Shown here: one piece after another, positions 1 through 5,387 of the stretch
Numbering within the stretch: the stretch's first letter is position 1
Layout of the letters: each line of letters starts with the position of its first letter
The notes under the pieces: model-generated
Told to the model about the DNA's origin: nothing
The model's database searches: none
The model's input: only the letters and a program-made list of their open reading frames with translations
Made by a program: the position numbers and the translations under genes
Assembly (NCBI GenBank): GCA_046345275.1
Contig: JBKDJY010000168.1
Coordinates: forward strand, 1 to 11,936
Reading direction: 5' to 3'
DNA length: 11,936 nucleotides
Origin: UBA4416 sp046345275
GTDB lineage: Bacteria; Bacteroidota; Bacteroidia; B-17B0; Aurantibacillaceae

Positions 1-129
1 CAAATACTATTTGATATTCAATCCATGCCGATGGAACAACAAAAAGAATATTTGGATCATTTTCTTCATCAATGGACAAATGGAATTGAACAAGTTGATG
101 ACATTTTGGTTTTTGGCGTCAGACTTTGA
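1..129 (+). CDS. C-terminal end of a SpoIIE/PP2C-type serine phosphatase (partial)
   Basis: Frame 1 is open from the first base and stops with TGA at 127-129, giving the last 42 residues of a protein whose start lies outside the window. The end reads W-x-N-G-x-E-Q-V-D-D-I-L-V-F-G-V-R-L. This resembles the closing strand of SpoIIE/PP2C phosphatases, where a Gln-x-Asp-Asp pair (metal-binding aspartates) precedes a hydrophobic strand ending in G-[IV]-[KR]. In Bacteroidota such domains usually follow TPR or sensor regions in two-component-like regulators, but nothing of that is visible here. The gene ends 6 bp before the putative attL core, so the element sits just behind it and leaves it intact. 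Family assignment rests on a short tail and is moderate. Confidence 0.6.
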   Translation, partial: QILFDIQSMPMEQQKEYLDHFLHQWTNGIEQVDDILVFGVRL

Positions 130-135
130 TTTTTA

Positions 136-154
136 ATTATAATAAACATTATGT
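136..154. repeat. Putative attL core (19-bp direct repeat, left copy)
   Basis: The sequence ATTATAATAAACATTATGT is identical at 8273-8291. It contains a small inverted repeat, ATAAT-AAAC-ATTAT (139-152), as expected for the two recombinase-binding arms around a tyrosine-recombinase crossover region. A 19-base exact match between two such places is unlikely by chance even in AT-rich DNA. The site is intergenic, 6 bp after the phosphatase stop codon; no tRNA gene is involved. The precise cut position inside the core cannot be seen. Confidence 0.8.
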
Positions 155-162
155 GAATTCAT
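154..162 (-). other. Predicted start codon and first three codons of the coiled-coil gene in the circular form
   Basis: On the - strand these bases read ATG AAT TCA and continue in frame into the att core (CAT AAT GTT TAT TAT AAT). When the core is joined to the right end of the element, they provide the missing start of the gene at 8290-7583. Confidence 0.65.
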
Positions 163-172
163 TTATTTGTTG

Positions 173-180
173 TACCTTTG
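173..180 (+). promoter_or_regulatory. Candidate -7 box for the toxin-antitoxin operon
   Basis: TACCTTTG matches TAnnTTTG exactly, but the -33 region about 19 bp upstream (ATTATGTG, overlapping the att core) lacks a good TTG. A start near 185 would give a leader of about 65 bases before the ATG at 252. It interlocks with the leftward promoter at 208-237, so the two transcripts would run into each other. Confidence 0.45.
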
Positions 181-193
181 AATCGTAACTGTA

Positions 194-204
194 TCAATAA
201 TTGA
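194..204. promoter_or_regulatory. Palindrome TCAATAATTGA, candidate antitoxin operator
   Basis: This perfect palindrome has 5-bp arms and lies between the two face-to-face -7 boxes, near both predicted start points. Antitoxins commonly repress their own operon from such sites. It is short and AT-rich, so it could be chance. Confidence 0.3.
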
Positions 205-207
205 AAA

Positions 208-237
208 CAAATGTAACAAAAAAAGATACAATAACAA
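208..237 (-). promoter_or_regulatory. Consensus Bacteroidota-type promoter pointing out of the element's left end
   Basis: Read on the - strand there is TTG (237-235), 19 bases, then TACATTTG (215-208). This matches the Bacteroidota primary-sigma pattern TTG-N19-TAnnTTTG exactly. Transcription would start near 200 and run left. In the integrated state it would cross attL and run antisense into the end of the phosphatase gene, where it serves no visible gene. In the predicted circle it would reach an ATG at 162-160 and continue across attP into the coiled-coil/primase/recombinase cluster. Function is inferred from sequence alone. Confidence 0.6.
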
Positions 238-251
238 TAAAAAATAATAAA

Positions 252-551
252 ATGATAGCAACAGAAATTATTTCGGATTATGAAAAACTTTGTGCTTCTA
301 TAACAAACATAGTTGATGCAAGCGGTTATAAGCTGGACTTTATTTGTAAAAAGTTAGAGCTTACTCGAATGGCATTTTATAGAAAAAGAAAATCAGGAAA
401 ATTTAAACCCGATGAGTTAAGAAAGCTTTTTGAAATTATTGATCATGGAAATTTAGAAGACAAGATGCTAGGTAAAATTATGCAGATGTCAGAAAACACA
501 GCTATTTTAAATGAAAGCGAAACAAAGGAGTTTTTTAATAAAGCTAAATAA
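252..551 (+). CDS. Putative HTH antitoxin (first gene of a type II toxin-antitoxin pair)
   Basis: This 99-aa protein probably neutralises the toxin encoded directly downstream and represses the shared promoter by binding DNA. Residues about 25-62 look like an XRE/HigA-type helix-turn-helix: a helix with D-F-I-C-K-K-L, a turn, then a recognition helix around T-R-M-A-F-Y-R-K-R-K. The tail (E-T-K-E-F-F) is acidic and amphipathic and may wrap the toxin. I chose ATG at 252; an in-frame TTG at 201 would add 17 Lys/Thr/Asn-rich residues but lies only about 16 bases after the predicted transcript start. Its stop codon overlaps the toxin start (TAATG), implying translational coupling. Family naming is by architecture and context; I cannot assign a specific antitoxin family with certainty. 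Confidence 0.7.
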   Translation: MIATEIISDYEKLCASITNIVDASGYKLDFICKKLELTRMAFYRKRKSGKFKPDELRKLFEIIDHGNLEDKMLGKIMQMSENTAILNESETKEFFNKAK

Positions 552-814
552 TGCTTGTTACTACTACCAAAACATTCACTAAAAATTATAGTAAAATTCC
601 AAATTATATACAAGAGGACATCACAGCTTTTTATCGTGAATTAATTGATTTGCCTGATTTAAGAGGGATTAAGAATATTAAGAAGTTAACTGGATTCAAA
701 GATTATTATAGATTTAAAATAGGAGATTATCGTGTGGGCTTTTCTTATTTGAATGGTTCAGTTTTATTAATTACTGTTTTGCATCGTAAAGATATTTATA
801 AGTTCTTCCCTTAA
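551..814 (+). CDS. RelE/ParE-superfamily toxin
   Basis: This small basic 87-aa protein has the typical layout of the superfamily: an N-terminal strand (L-V-T-T-T-K-T-F), two helices, then strands carrying K-K-L-T-G-F-K-D-Y-Y-R-F-K-I-G-D-Y-R-V-G-F and a C-terminal V-L-H-R-K-D-I-Y. The Y-R-x-x-I-G-D-Y-R and H-R-K-x-x-Y signatures are diagnostic. RelE-type members cut mRNA at the ribosome, and ParE-type members poison gyrase. The C-terminal His-Arg-Lys-x-x-Tyr favours an RNase of the RelE type, but this is not proven here. Its start overlaps the antitoxin stop by one base. Located next to attL, it would favour retention of the element by post-segregational killing. Confidence 0.85.
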   Translation: MLVTTTKTFTKNYSKIPNYIQEDITAFYRELIDLPDLRGIKNIKKLTGFKDYYRFKIGDYRVGFSYLNGSVLLITVLHRKDIYKFFP

Positions 815-943
815 CTTTTCTTTTATTTTTGTTGTAAATATTTTCTTTATCGGGGGGTGCGGGGGGTACACAAAATAGAGAATTTGTGGACGGCAAAACC
901 TCTGTAGATGTCCACAAAAAAAGCGGTTTGGAGCAAAAAAAAA
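815..943. other. Short intergenic stretch with a hairpin and two G6 runs
   Basis: The stretch lies between the convergent toxin and lipoprotein genes. It holds a T-rich run, two GGGGGGT blocks (852-867), and a 9-bp perfect inverted repeat, TTTGTGGAC (883-891) with GTCCACAAA (910-918). The hairpin lies directly downstream of the lipoprotein stop and may end that transcript, although no clean U tract follows on that strand. Confidence 0.5.
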
Positions 944-1270
944 TCACTTACAAGTTACCTGAATTCCGTTCATTTCTGAACCAATTTTTGCAAAACCAAT
1001 CATGTTTTGTGATTGAATTTTAATGATGTATTCTTTAATTGTAATGCCAGAAAAGTAAAATGCTTTTTCTTCGGTGCAATCAAATTTTTTTGATTGTACA
1101 AAGCTTGAATCTTCATTTAATAAATACATTGAGCCGACACAAAGCGGCTTGCCGCTTTTGTTTAACGGATAAATGAATATGTCTTTTGTTTTGCTTTTTT
1201 CGAATATACTCGCTTTTTTACAACTAAAGAATATAGAGGTTAGTAGAAGGTATCTTGTTATTTTTTGCAT
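944..1270 (-). CDS. Small putative lipoprotein, function unknown
   Basis: I do not recognise this 108-aa protein. It begins with two basic residues in a short n-region, then a hydrophobic stretch (Y-L-L-L-T-S-I-F-F-S) and Cys17. That fits a type II signal peptide with lipidation at the cysteine, although the lipobox (F-F-S-C) is loose. C-K-K follows, which is less acidic than the usual Bacteroidota surface-export signal. The remainder contains three further cysteines and alternating strand-like segments. The start ATG at 1270 follows an A-rich leader. A weak -7-like TACATTAG lies about 25 bases upstream. It is flanked by structured non-coding DNA on both sides and points toward the toxin gene. 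It is probably a cargo gene; it may also be expressed only under special conditions. Confidence 0.6.
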   Translation of the reverse strand: MQKITRYLLLTSIFFSCKKASIFEKSKTKDIFIYPLNKSGKPLCVGSMYLLNEDSSFVQSKKFDCTEEKAFYFSGITIKEYIIKIQSQNMIGFAKIGSEMNGIQVTCK

Positions 1271-1334
1271 TTCTTTTTTTGCTGTTTACTAATGTATTGT
1301 TTTTTTTTATGCGTTAACGCTTCCACACCGTAGG

Positions 1335-1371
1335 AATTAAGGTACTTTTTTTTTCAAAAAGTGCCTTAATT
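1335..1371. repeat. Strong 16-bp hairpin
   Basis: AATTAAGGTACTTTTT (1335-1350) pairs with AAAAAGTGCCTTAATT (1356-1371), 15 of 16 pairs being Watson-Crick and one a G-U in RNA, over a 5-base loop. It lies upstream of the lipoprotein start, read from that gene. On the - strand the loop is GAAAA, as in three other hairpins of this region. Confidence 0.7.
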
Positions 1372-1383
1372 GTGAGGTGGTAA

Positions 1384-1421
1384 GGGCCAGTTTTTCACTG
1401 GACCGCATCATTTTTTTTTTT
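1384..1421 (+). terminator. Rho-independent terminator-like hairpin with T11
   Basis: GGGCCAGT (1384-1391) and ACTGGACC (1397-1404) form an 8-bp stem with one mismatch and a TTTTC loop, followed after seven bases by eleven Ts. The orientation fits a + strand transcript, yet the nearest + strand gene ends at 814, so it may end a non-coding transcript. Confidence 0.45.
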
Positions 1422-1427
1422 GCTTTT

Positions 1428-1503
1428 GGCGCGTTTAATTTAGCAGACCTTTGAAAGAAAAGCGAAGTGCAACGGAGCGAAATAGACTAATCTGCTGGCG
1501 CGC
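1428..1503. repeat. Motif hairpin A (degenerate loop motif at 1462-1478)
   Basis: The arms AGCAGA (1442-1447) and TCTGCT (1491-1496), with outer GCGCG/CGCGC blocks, enclose GCGAAGTGCAACGGAGC. That is a diverged copy of the 17-base motif GTGAAGCGCAGCGGARC found in three further hairpins. Confidence 0.5.
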
Positions 1504-1550
1504 GGCTTTGGGTGTGGAAGGACGGATGGGGGTTGTCCCCCCCGACCTAT

Positions 1551-1624
1551 GTGGCGAGGCTTGTTTTTTAAACACCTGACCCCCGAAAAGGGCAGGTGTA
1601 TTAAAAACTGCCTTGCTACACGCC
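1551..1624. repeat. Long interrupted hairpin
   Basis: Nested complementary blocks form one long stem: GCGAGGC with GCCTTGC, GTTTTT with AAAAAC, ACACCTG with CAGGTGT, and CCC with GGG, over a loop containing GAAAA. Small internal loops separate the blocks. Conservation of pairing through several blocks suggests a folded RNA or a cruciform rather than chance. Confidence 0.55.
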
Positions 1625-1631
1625 GATTTGG

Positions 1632-1702
1632 CACATTTATTTTTTCCATTAAAAGAATGTGAAGCGCAGCGGAGCAAAAAAAGAAAAGGGAAAATAAATG
1701 TG
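1632..1702. repeat. Motif hairpin B (loop motif at 1659-1675)
   Basis: CACATTTATTTTTTCC (1632-1647) pairs with GGAAAATAAATGTG (1689-1702), allowing a two-base bulge. The loop carries GTGAAGCGCAGCGGAGC. Confidence 0.6.
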
Positions 1703-1757
1703 TGTGAATTTTAAATTAAAGTGAAGCGCAGCGGAACAAACACTAAAAAAATCACAC
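1702..1757. repeat. Motif hairpin C (loop motif at 1721-1737)
   Basis: GTGTGAATTTT (1702-1712) pairs with the AAAAAATCACAC segment ending at 1757, with one mismatch. The loop carries GTGAAGCGCAGCGGAAC. Its left arm abuts the right arm of hairpin B. Confidence 0.5.
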
Positions 1758-1816
1758 GCCAAACGTGCGCGCCCAAAAGCCCCGCAAAACGCGCCTAAAT
1801 GTCAAACGTGCGAGGG

Positions 1817-1891
1817 CTGCACTTTTTAGAAGCTTTATAAGAAAAGTGAAGCGCAGCGGAACGAGATAAAAAAAGCTTTCTAAAAATGCAG
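1817..1891. repeat. Motif hairpin D (loop motif at 1846-1862)
   Basis: Two 20-base arms (1817-1836 and 1872-1891) are complementary apart from two single-base bulges. The loop holds an exact GTGAAGCGCAGCGGAAC, identical to that in hairpin C. Confidence 0.65.
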
Positions 1892-1898
1892 ACCACGG

Positions 1899-1958
1899 CA
1901 GGTGGCAGCAAAAAAACGCCCCGTCGGGGGAATAAGTTGTTTTTTTTGCTGCAACCTG
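1899..1958. repeat. Large hairpin with inner CCCC/GGGG stem
   Basis: Arms at 1899-1917 and 1939-1958 (CAGGT..CAGC-A7-C against G-T8-GCTG..ACCTG) enclose a small CCCC-GTC-GGGG hairpin. It lacks the 17-base motif. Confidence 0.6.
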
Positions 1959-1984
1959 GCAATATAATTTTTGTTCTGGAAATG

Positions 1985-2007
1985 TTTTTTTGCTGTAAGC
2001 AAAAAAA
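1985..2007. repeat. Perfect 10-bp hairpin
   Basis: TTTTTTTGCT (1985-1994) and AGCAAAAAAA (1998-2007) are separated by only three bases. Confidence 0.5.
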
Positions 2008-2041
2008 ATAACTTTTAGGTGGGAGGAATAGCTGTATAAAA

Positions 2042-2069
2042 TGAAGCTTTTTTCAAGCTTTATTTTTTT
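2042..2069 (+). terminator. Terminator-like hairpin with T7
   Basis: TGAAGCTT and AAGCTTTA form an 8-bp stem (one G-U) over a TTTTC loop, followed by seven Ts. On the + strand no protein gene precedes it, so if functional it would end a transcript from the hairpin-dense region. Confidence 0.4.
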
Positions 2070-2102
2070 ACTGCTATGGCGTGGTTGTTCTCATTAAATA
2101 GG

Positions 2103-2124
2103 GCAACAATTTTTTCATTGTTGC
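2103..2124 (-). terminator. Terminator hairpin of the leftward gene cluster
   Basis: GCAACAAT and ATTGTTGC are perfect complements over a six-base loop (GAAAAA on the - strand). The hairpin starts two bases after the stop codon of the YdjM-like gene. No long U tract follows, but the position marks the likely end of the - strand operon. Confidence 0.55.
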
Positions 2125-2125
2125 T

Positions 2126-3412
2126 TTATTTAATGTCGTCAATTTCAAAGTAGGAAATGTAGCCCGTGATTTTTGCTCTTTTTACTGTATGTAATTCTTC
2201 ATCGATTTGGTTAATTTGTAAAAGTAATTTCCCGATGTTGGTGTCAATGGGTTTAAACCCTTTCGCTTTCTCTTGTAATTGTTGTAATTCAATAGTTGCT
2301 TTCTCACGTTCGTAATTATCCATAGTAACAATAGTGGTATTAAGAAAATCAATCCTATCGTTAGTTTTATATCGGTCCGTGTTTTCATAGTTGAGTTTTT
2401 TTAATTCTTCTTGTAAATCATATTTTAATAGTTGTAATTTTTTTATTTCATTGACATTGATGGAATCATCAATGAATGTGAAAGTAGGATTGATGCAATA
2501 TTCTAAATCTATGTTTTCACTGATTGTGGGTTTGTTGTCTTTTATGATTTTGATTTTTGAGGATGATTGTATTTTTAAGTTTTGGATTGGTTTGCCTTTA
2601 ATGATTTTGTGAAGGCTGTCGGCAGCAACATCAAAAAAATATAATTCTTTAAAACTAAATTTCTGTTTTGTTTTTACTGCTTTCATTGATATTAGTTTGT
2701 CTTCGTCTAGTATTTGAATGATGTTTTTTTTATCGAAAATAAATGCTTTTGAGTGCGTAGCACTTAATACGTATCCTTTGCCTTTGTGGTTTGTTCCTAA
2801 GTGATTGTAATTGTATTCTAATTCGATTAAATTTTCTGACTTGTTAAATTCGGCGGTTAAGTGCATGAGTGTTCCGAAGGAATTATTAAATGATGTCCAA
2901 AATCCTTGTGCAAACAAGGGTTGGCATGTAATGCCAATTATTATGAAGAAGCAGAAAATAATTGTTTCGGTTTTGAAGTCGGAAGATTTTAAGCGGAGTT
3001 GTGGATTTGCTGGAATGACACAGGCATTTCTTTTGAATGGATAGAGTAGTGGGACGCCTTGTTTTGTCATCATATCAAAAATAAGATGTGAGGCGTAAGC
3101 GAACGAATATATAAAACTTGCGTTGTTATTGATTCCTGCAATATTTTCTATGATGCGAATGAGTGCGAATAGTCCTAAGTAGCAAATGAGTGAGTGTGTA
3201 ATTGTTCTGTGTCCAAATTTTCTGTCTAAGTATTTTGCTAGTGGATAAAATAATTTTCCGATGGGTGAGCGTGTATGGTCAACGTCTGGAAGGACTGAAA
3301 AGAAAGCAGAAAAAAACAAAAGCCACGGACTTGAAAAAATGTTTACGTCCCAAAAACTAGCAAAAACTCCTGTAAAAACAATACCTCCAGTAATGTGATT
3401 TGTGCCACTCAT
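2126..3412 (-). CDS. YdjM-like membrane-bound putative metal-dependent hydrolase with long C-terminal extension
   Basis: The first ~165 of 428 residues match the YdjM/DUF457 family of inner-membrane putative metal hydrolases. Visible family motifs are T-N-H near the start, L-P-D-V-D-H (41-46), G-H-R-T-I-T-H-S (67-74) and H-L-I-F-D (109-113); the His and Asp residues would bind metal. Hydrophobic segments lie near 28-42, 75-92 and 148-164. The substrate of this family is unknown, and one relative is described as LexA-binding. Residues ~180-428 are not part of the usual family: a strand-rich stretch is followed by a Lys/Glu/Leu-rich probable coiled coil (about 326-410). Its start codon overlaps the stop of the 74-aa gene upstream (ATGA), implying coupled translation. 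It closes the leftward cluster. The role in the element is unknown. Confidence 0.75.
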   Translation of the reverse strand: MSGTNHITGGIVFTGVFASFWDVNIFSSPWLLFFSAFFSVLPDVDHTRSPIGKLFYPLAKYLDRKFGHRTITHSLICYLGLFALIRIIENIAGINNNASFIYSFAYASHLIFDMMTKQGVPLLYPFKRNACVIPANPQLRLKSSDFKTETIIFCFFIIIGITCQPLFAQGFWTSFNNSFGTLMHLTAEFNKSENLIELEYNYNHLGTNHKGKGYVLSATHSKAFIFDKKNIIQILDEDKLISMKAVKTKQKFSFKELYFFDVAADSLHKIIKGKPIQNLKIQSSSKIKIIKDNKPTISENIDLEYCINPTFTFIDDSINVNEIKKLQLLKYDLQEELKKLNYENTDRYKTNDRIDFLNTTIVTMDNYEREKATIELQQLQEKAKGFKPIDTNIGKLLLQINQIDEELHTVKRAKITGYISYFEIDDIK

Positions 3413-3633
3413 ATGATTATGCCATTATTTTTTTGTTGTAATGCTTCATATTCTTTTTGCGTAAGCATGATAGGTTTGACTGTATAATGCAAATCCAAAT
3501 CGTCTATTTCTATTTTTCCGTTTTCTGTTTCATTTTTAAAGTCGTTTTCAATAATTTCTTTAACGGTTGAAATATCTTTTACGGTTACAGATAAACCGAG
3601 ATTGCTTATTATAAACCAATAGAGTTTTTTCAT
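3409..3633 (-). CDS. Small hypothetical protein
   Basis: I do not recognise this 74-aa protein. It starts M-K-K-L-Y-W-F-I-I, then runs through an acidic middle (E-N-G-K-I-E-I-D-D-L-D-L) and a C-terminal helix with Q-K-E-Y-E-A-L-Q-Q-K. There is no clear membrane segment or catalytic motif. It begins 12 bases after the recombinase-ATPase stop and overlaps the YdjM-like gene by four bases. That tight fit between two cluster genes argues that it is real. It could be a regulator or accessory subunit of either neighbour, but nothing in the sequence decides this. Confidence 0.6.
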   Translation of the reverse strand: MKKLYWFIISNLGLSVTVKDISTVKEIIENDFKNETENGKIEIDDLDLHYTVKPIMLTQKEYEALQQKNNGIII

Positions 3634-3645
3634 TTTAGAATTTTT

Positions 3646-5157
3646 TTATACATTTTTTCTTACACCGAATCTGAAGAAGTAACGTGAAATTATCAGTAAA
3701 ATCATGGCACAACCTCCAATGAAGCGAAGCGAATGATTGCCAGTTTCGGCAGCTGCGTATCTCATTATTGCTGCAATTCCTAATATTAAAAGAACTGCTA
3801 GTGACATATCTATTTCTTTGAGTGAGCCAGTATGGCGAACGTTTCTAACGATGTCGGAGCTTATGACTATTTCTTTTCGGTATCGTTCTACTAGTTCAAA
3901 AATAACTCTTGGATTTCCGTTTGATTGTTCCCAAATGTGATTTCTGTAAAGTTCAAAGTCTTCTATTTCTAAATCATAGCTTAATTTATGAATCAATTCG
4001 AGTGCATTTTGACGGACTAGGTTTGAAATTTTTATGATTTCAAAGTTCCAAAGGAAAGATTGTTTTGACAGTGGTACTTCTCGAGCTGAAGTAATGATTG
4101 TGAAATGATCTTTTAATTCTTCGAGTGCTTTAACGGCTTTTGGTGTGATTCGGTCGACGTTGTCAATTTTTAAAATATATTCGTGTTTGGCTGTGACTTT
4201 GATTAATTCTTGACATAAGTTTTTGACGGTTTCTTTGTTCATTTTTTCTCCTGCTTTTTCTAAATCGGCATCTCCATAAATGAGGTTAAAAACGGTTGCT
4301 TTATCATTTTTATATAAATAGACTAAGGCGCCAGCTAAAGTCTTTTTTAAATCGCTAAAATCATCAAAGTTTAATATTTTTTTGGTTGGTGTTATTTGCT
4401 CGAGTATGTGAGTCTTTCCTGTTCCTATATCTCCAATTAAAATGCAGTTGACTTTTTTGTTTAGGAGCTCTGCGACTTGTATTAGTTCGTTGTTTCTTCC
4501 TATTGAAAACAGACTTCTGTCTGTTGCTATGTTTATGAGCGTGGTTTTTGGCGGAGGCAAAATAAAATTTTTGACGTTTTTAAAAAAGGTAGTTTTTGTG
4601 GTTGTGGCATTTTCTACATTTTTTTTGAGTACTTCGATTGGTGTGTGTGCGTAAATTAAAGTGGTATCAAGTCTCATATGACCTAACATTAATTTGATGT
4701 TATGTAATTCTGTGCCACTGGACAAGTGATGTGTTGCGAATGAGTGGCGCAAAGTGTGCGGATGAAGTTTTGAAAATGCTGGATTTTTGTATTTAAAATT
4801 ACGGTCTAAAAACTTATTTAATGCAAAGCGTGTAAGATGGCCGCCTTTTTGATTTGGAAATAAATAAGCTTCGTTTGTGATGCCTCCTAATTGGCTGATG
4901 TAATCAGCTAATGCAGAATACAAGCGTTGAGACATTGGGACTTTCCGTTCTATTTCTTCGCCTCGCTTTTTAAGACAATTGACTGTTAAAACTTTGTTTC
5001 GAAAATCAAAATTTTTAATTTTTAAACTGATGCATTCTGAAATTCTTAAACCACAATCGAGCATCAATAAAATGGAAACGAGGTGTTTTTTTGAAGAGGT
5101 ATCTCTGATAAGAACTTCTATTTCTCTTTTTGTTAAATAGTCAATTTGGTGTATCAT
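3646..5157 (-). CDS. Tyrosine recombinase fused to an AAA+/STAND-type ATPase with two C-terminal membrane helices
   Basis: This is the probable integrase of the island, with an unusual three-part design in 503 residues. Residues 1-175 form a tyrosine-recombinase catalytic domain with every active-site residue visible: R38 (G-L-R-I-S-E), a lysine at 63/64, H134 and R137 (H-T-L-R-H), H160 (L-G-H) and Y169. The usual N-terminal core-binding domain (about 100 residues) is absent, and an in-frame TGA two codons before the ATG shows the start is not misplaced. Residues ~215-440 are a P-loop ATPase: Walker A G-D-I-G-T-G-K-T (242-249), a Walker-B-like I-L-K-I-D-N-V-D (328-335), I-T-S-A-R (355-359) and a G-N-P-R motif (414-417) typical of Orc/STAND-like ATPases. 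Two hydrophobic helices (about 451-467 and 477-495) end the protein. Recombination activity is well supported; the roles of ATPase and membrane parts are not known to me. Confidence 0.85.
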   Translation of the reverse strand: MIHQIDYLTKREIEVLIRDTSSKKHLVSILLMLDCGLRISECISLKIKNFDFRNKVLTVNCLKKRGEEIERKVPMSQRLYSALADYISQLGGITNEAYLFPNQKGGHLTRFALNKFLDRNFKYKNPAFSKLHPHTLRHSFATHHLSSGTELHNIKLMLGHMRLDTTLIYAHTPIEVLKKNVENATTTKTTFFKNVKNFILPPPKTTLINIATDRSLFSIGRNNELIQVAELLNKKVNCILIGDIGTGKTHILEQITPTKKILNFDDFSDLKKTLAGALVYLYKNDKATVFNLIYGDADLEKAGEKMNKETVKNLCQELIKVTAKHEYILKIDNVDRITPKAVKALEELKDHFTIITSAREVPLSKQSFLWNFEIIKISNLVRQNALELIHKLSYDLEIEDFELYRNHIWEQSNGNPRVIFELVERYRKEIVISSDIVRNVRHTGSLKEIDMSLAVLLILGIAAIMRYAAAETGNHSLRFIGGCAMILLIISRYFFRFGVRKNV

Positions 5158-5184
5158 ATATCAAAAGTTTAAAAAAGTCATTTT

Positions 5185-5201
5185 CATCTTACCATCTTAC
5201 C
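5185..5201 (-). repeat. Inverted pair of iterons near the recombinase start
   Basis: Two abutting copies in opposite orientation to the main array lie 28-45 bp upstream of the recombinase ATG, where a bound protein could repress or activate that gene. Confidence 0.6.
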
Positions 5202-5304
5202 TAAACACGCTTAATTAGCTTAATATCAAATATTTGTGAGGGGTAAGATGCTTTTATTTTTAATTTTACTAACTTACCTGAAATAGTGATAAATAACAAA
5301 TAAA

Positions 5305-5331
5305 GGTAAGATAGGTAAGATAGGTAAGAAC
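5305..5331 (+). repeat. Three tandem iterons
   Basis: GGTAAGATA, GGTAAGATA and GGTAAGAAC follow one another without spacing. With a period of 9 bp, successive copies face different sides of the helix, unlike classical 20-22-bp plasmid iterons. Confidence 0.7.
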
Positions 5332-5369
5332 AATAAATTAAGTTACCTAGGTTGGTTTTATTGGTATTA

Positions 5370-5387
5370 GGTAAGATAGGTAAGATG
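5370..5387 (+). repeat. Two tandem iterons
   Basis: GGTAAGATA is followed directly by GGTAAGATG, 33 bp before the primase-helicase stop codon. Confidence 0.7.

Larger units (their letters stand above)
1271..2125. other. Gene-free, hairpin-dense region
   Basis: I see no convincing gene in these 855 bp. Open frames on the - strand around 1435-1677 are low-complexity translations of the repeats. The region is richer in GC than its neighbours and is packed with inverted repeats (listed separately), most with arms of 8-20 bp and little sequence shared between arms. It also contains a palindrome GCGTTAACGC (1311-1320) and a 10-bp direct repeat CAAACGTGCG (1760-1769, 1803-1812). I found no exact TAnnTTTG box on either strand. 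It could encode a structured RNA, serve as a replication or recombination site, or be a decayed repeat cluster. Confidence 0.75.

Noticed and set aside
201..251. TTG at 201 as the antitoxin start
   Set aside because: It adds only a low-complexity Lys/Thr/Asn stretch and lies on the leftward promoter and palindrome; ATG at 252 is the simpler start.
845..872. G-quadruplex from the two G6 runs
   Set aside because: Only two G tracts are present; a four-tract structure would need each run to split, and there is no supporting context.
1435..1677. Two - strand open frames of 69-80 codons in the hairpin region
   Set aside because: They translate the hairpins and the repeated motif, overlap each other in different frames, and show no domain or plausible composition.
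1428..1891. Integron attC sites beside a tyrosine recombinase
   Set aside because: In attC the outer stem boxes are conserved and the loop varies; here the loop is constant and the stems vary, and there are no cassettes.
1271..2125. Retron or group II intron RNA
   Set aside because: There is no reverse transcriptase gene in the window, and no recognisable domain V-type hairpin was seen.
2391..3044. + strand frames opposite the YdjM-like gene
   Set aside because: They are antisense shadows of a gene with clear family motifs.
5185..5387. CRISPR array
   Set aside because: Units are 9 bp, partly without spacers, in both orientations, and no cas gene is present.
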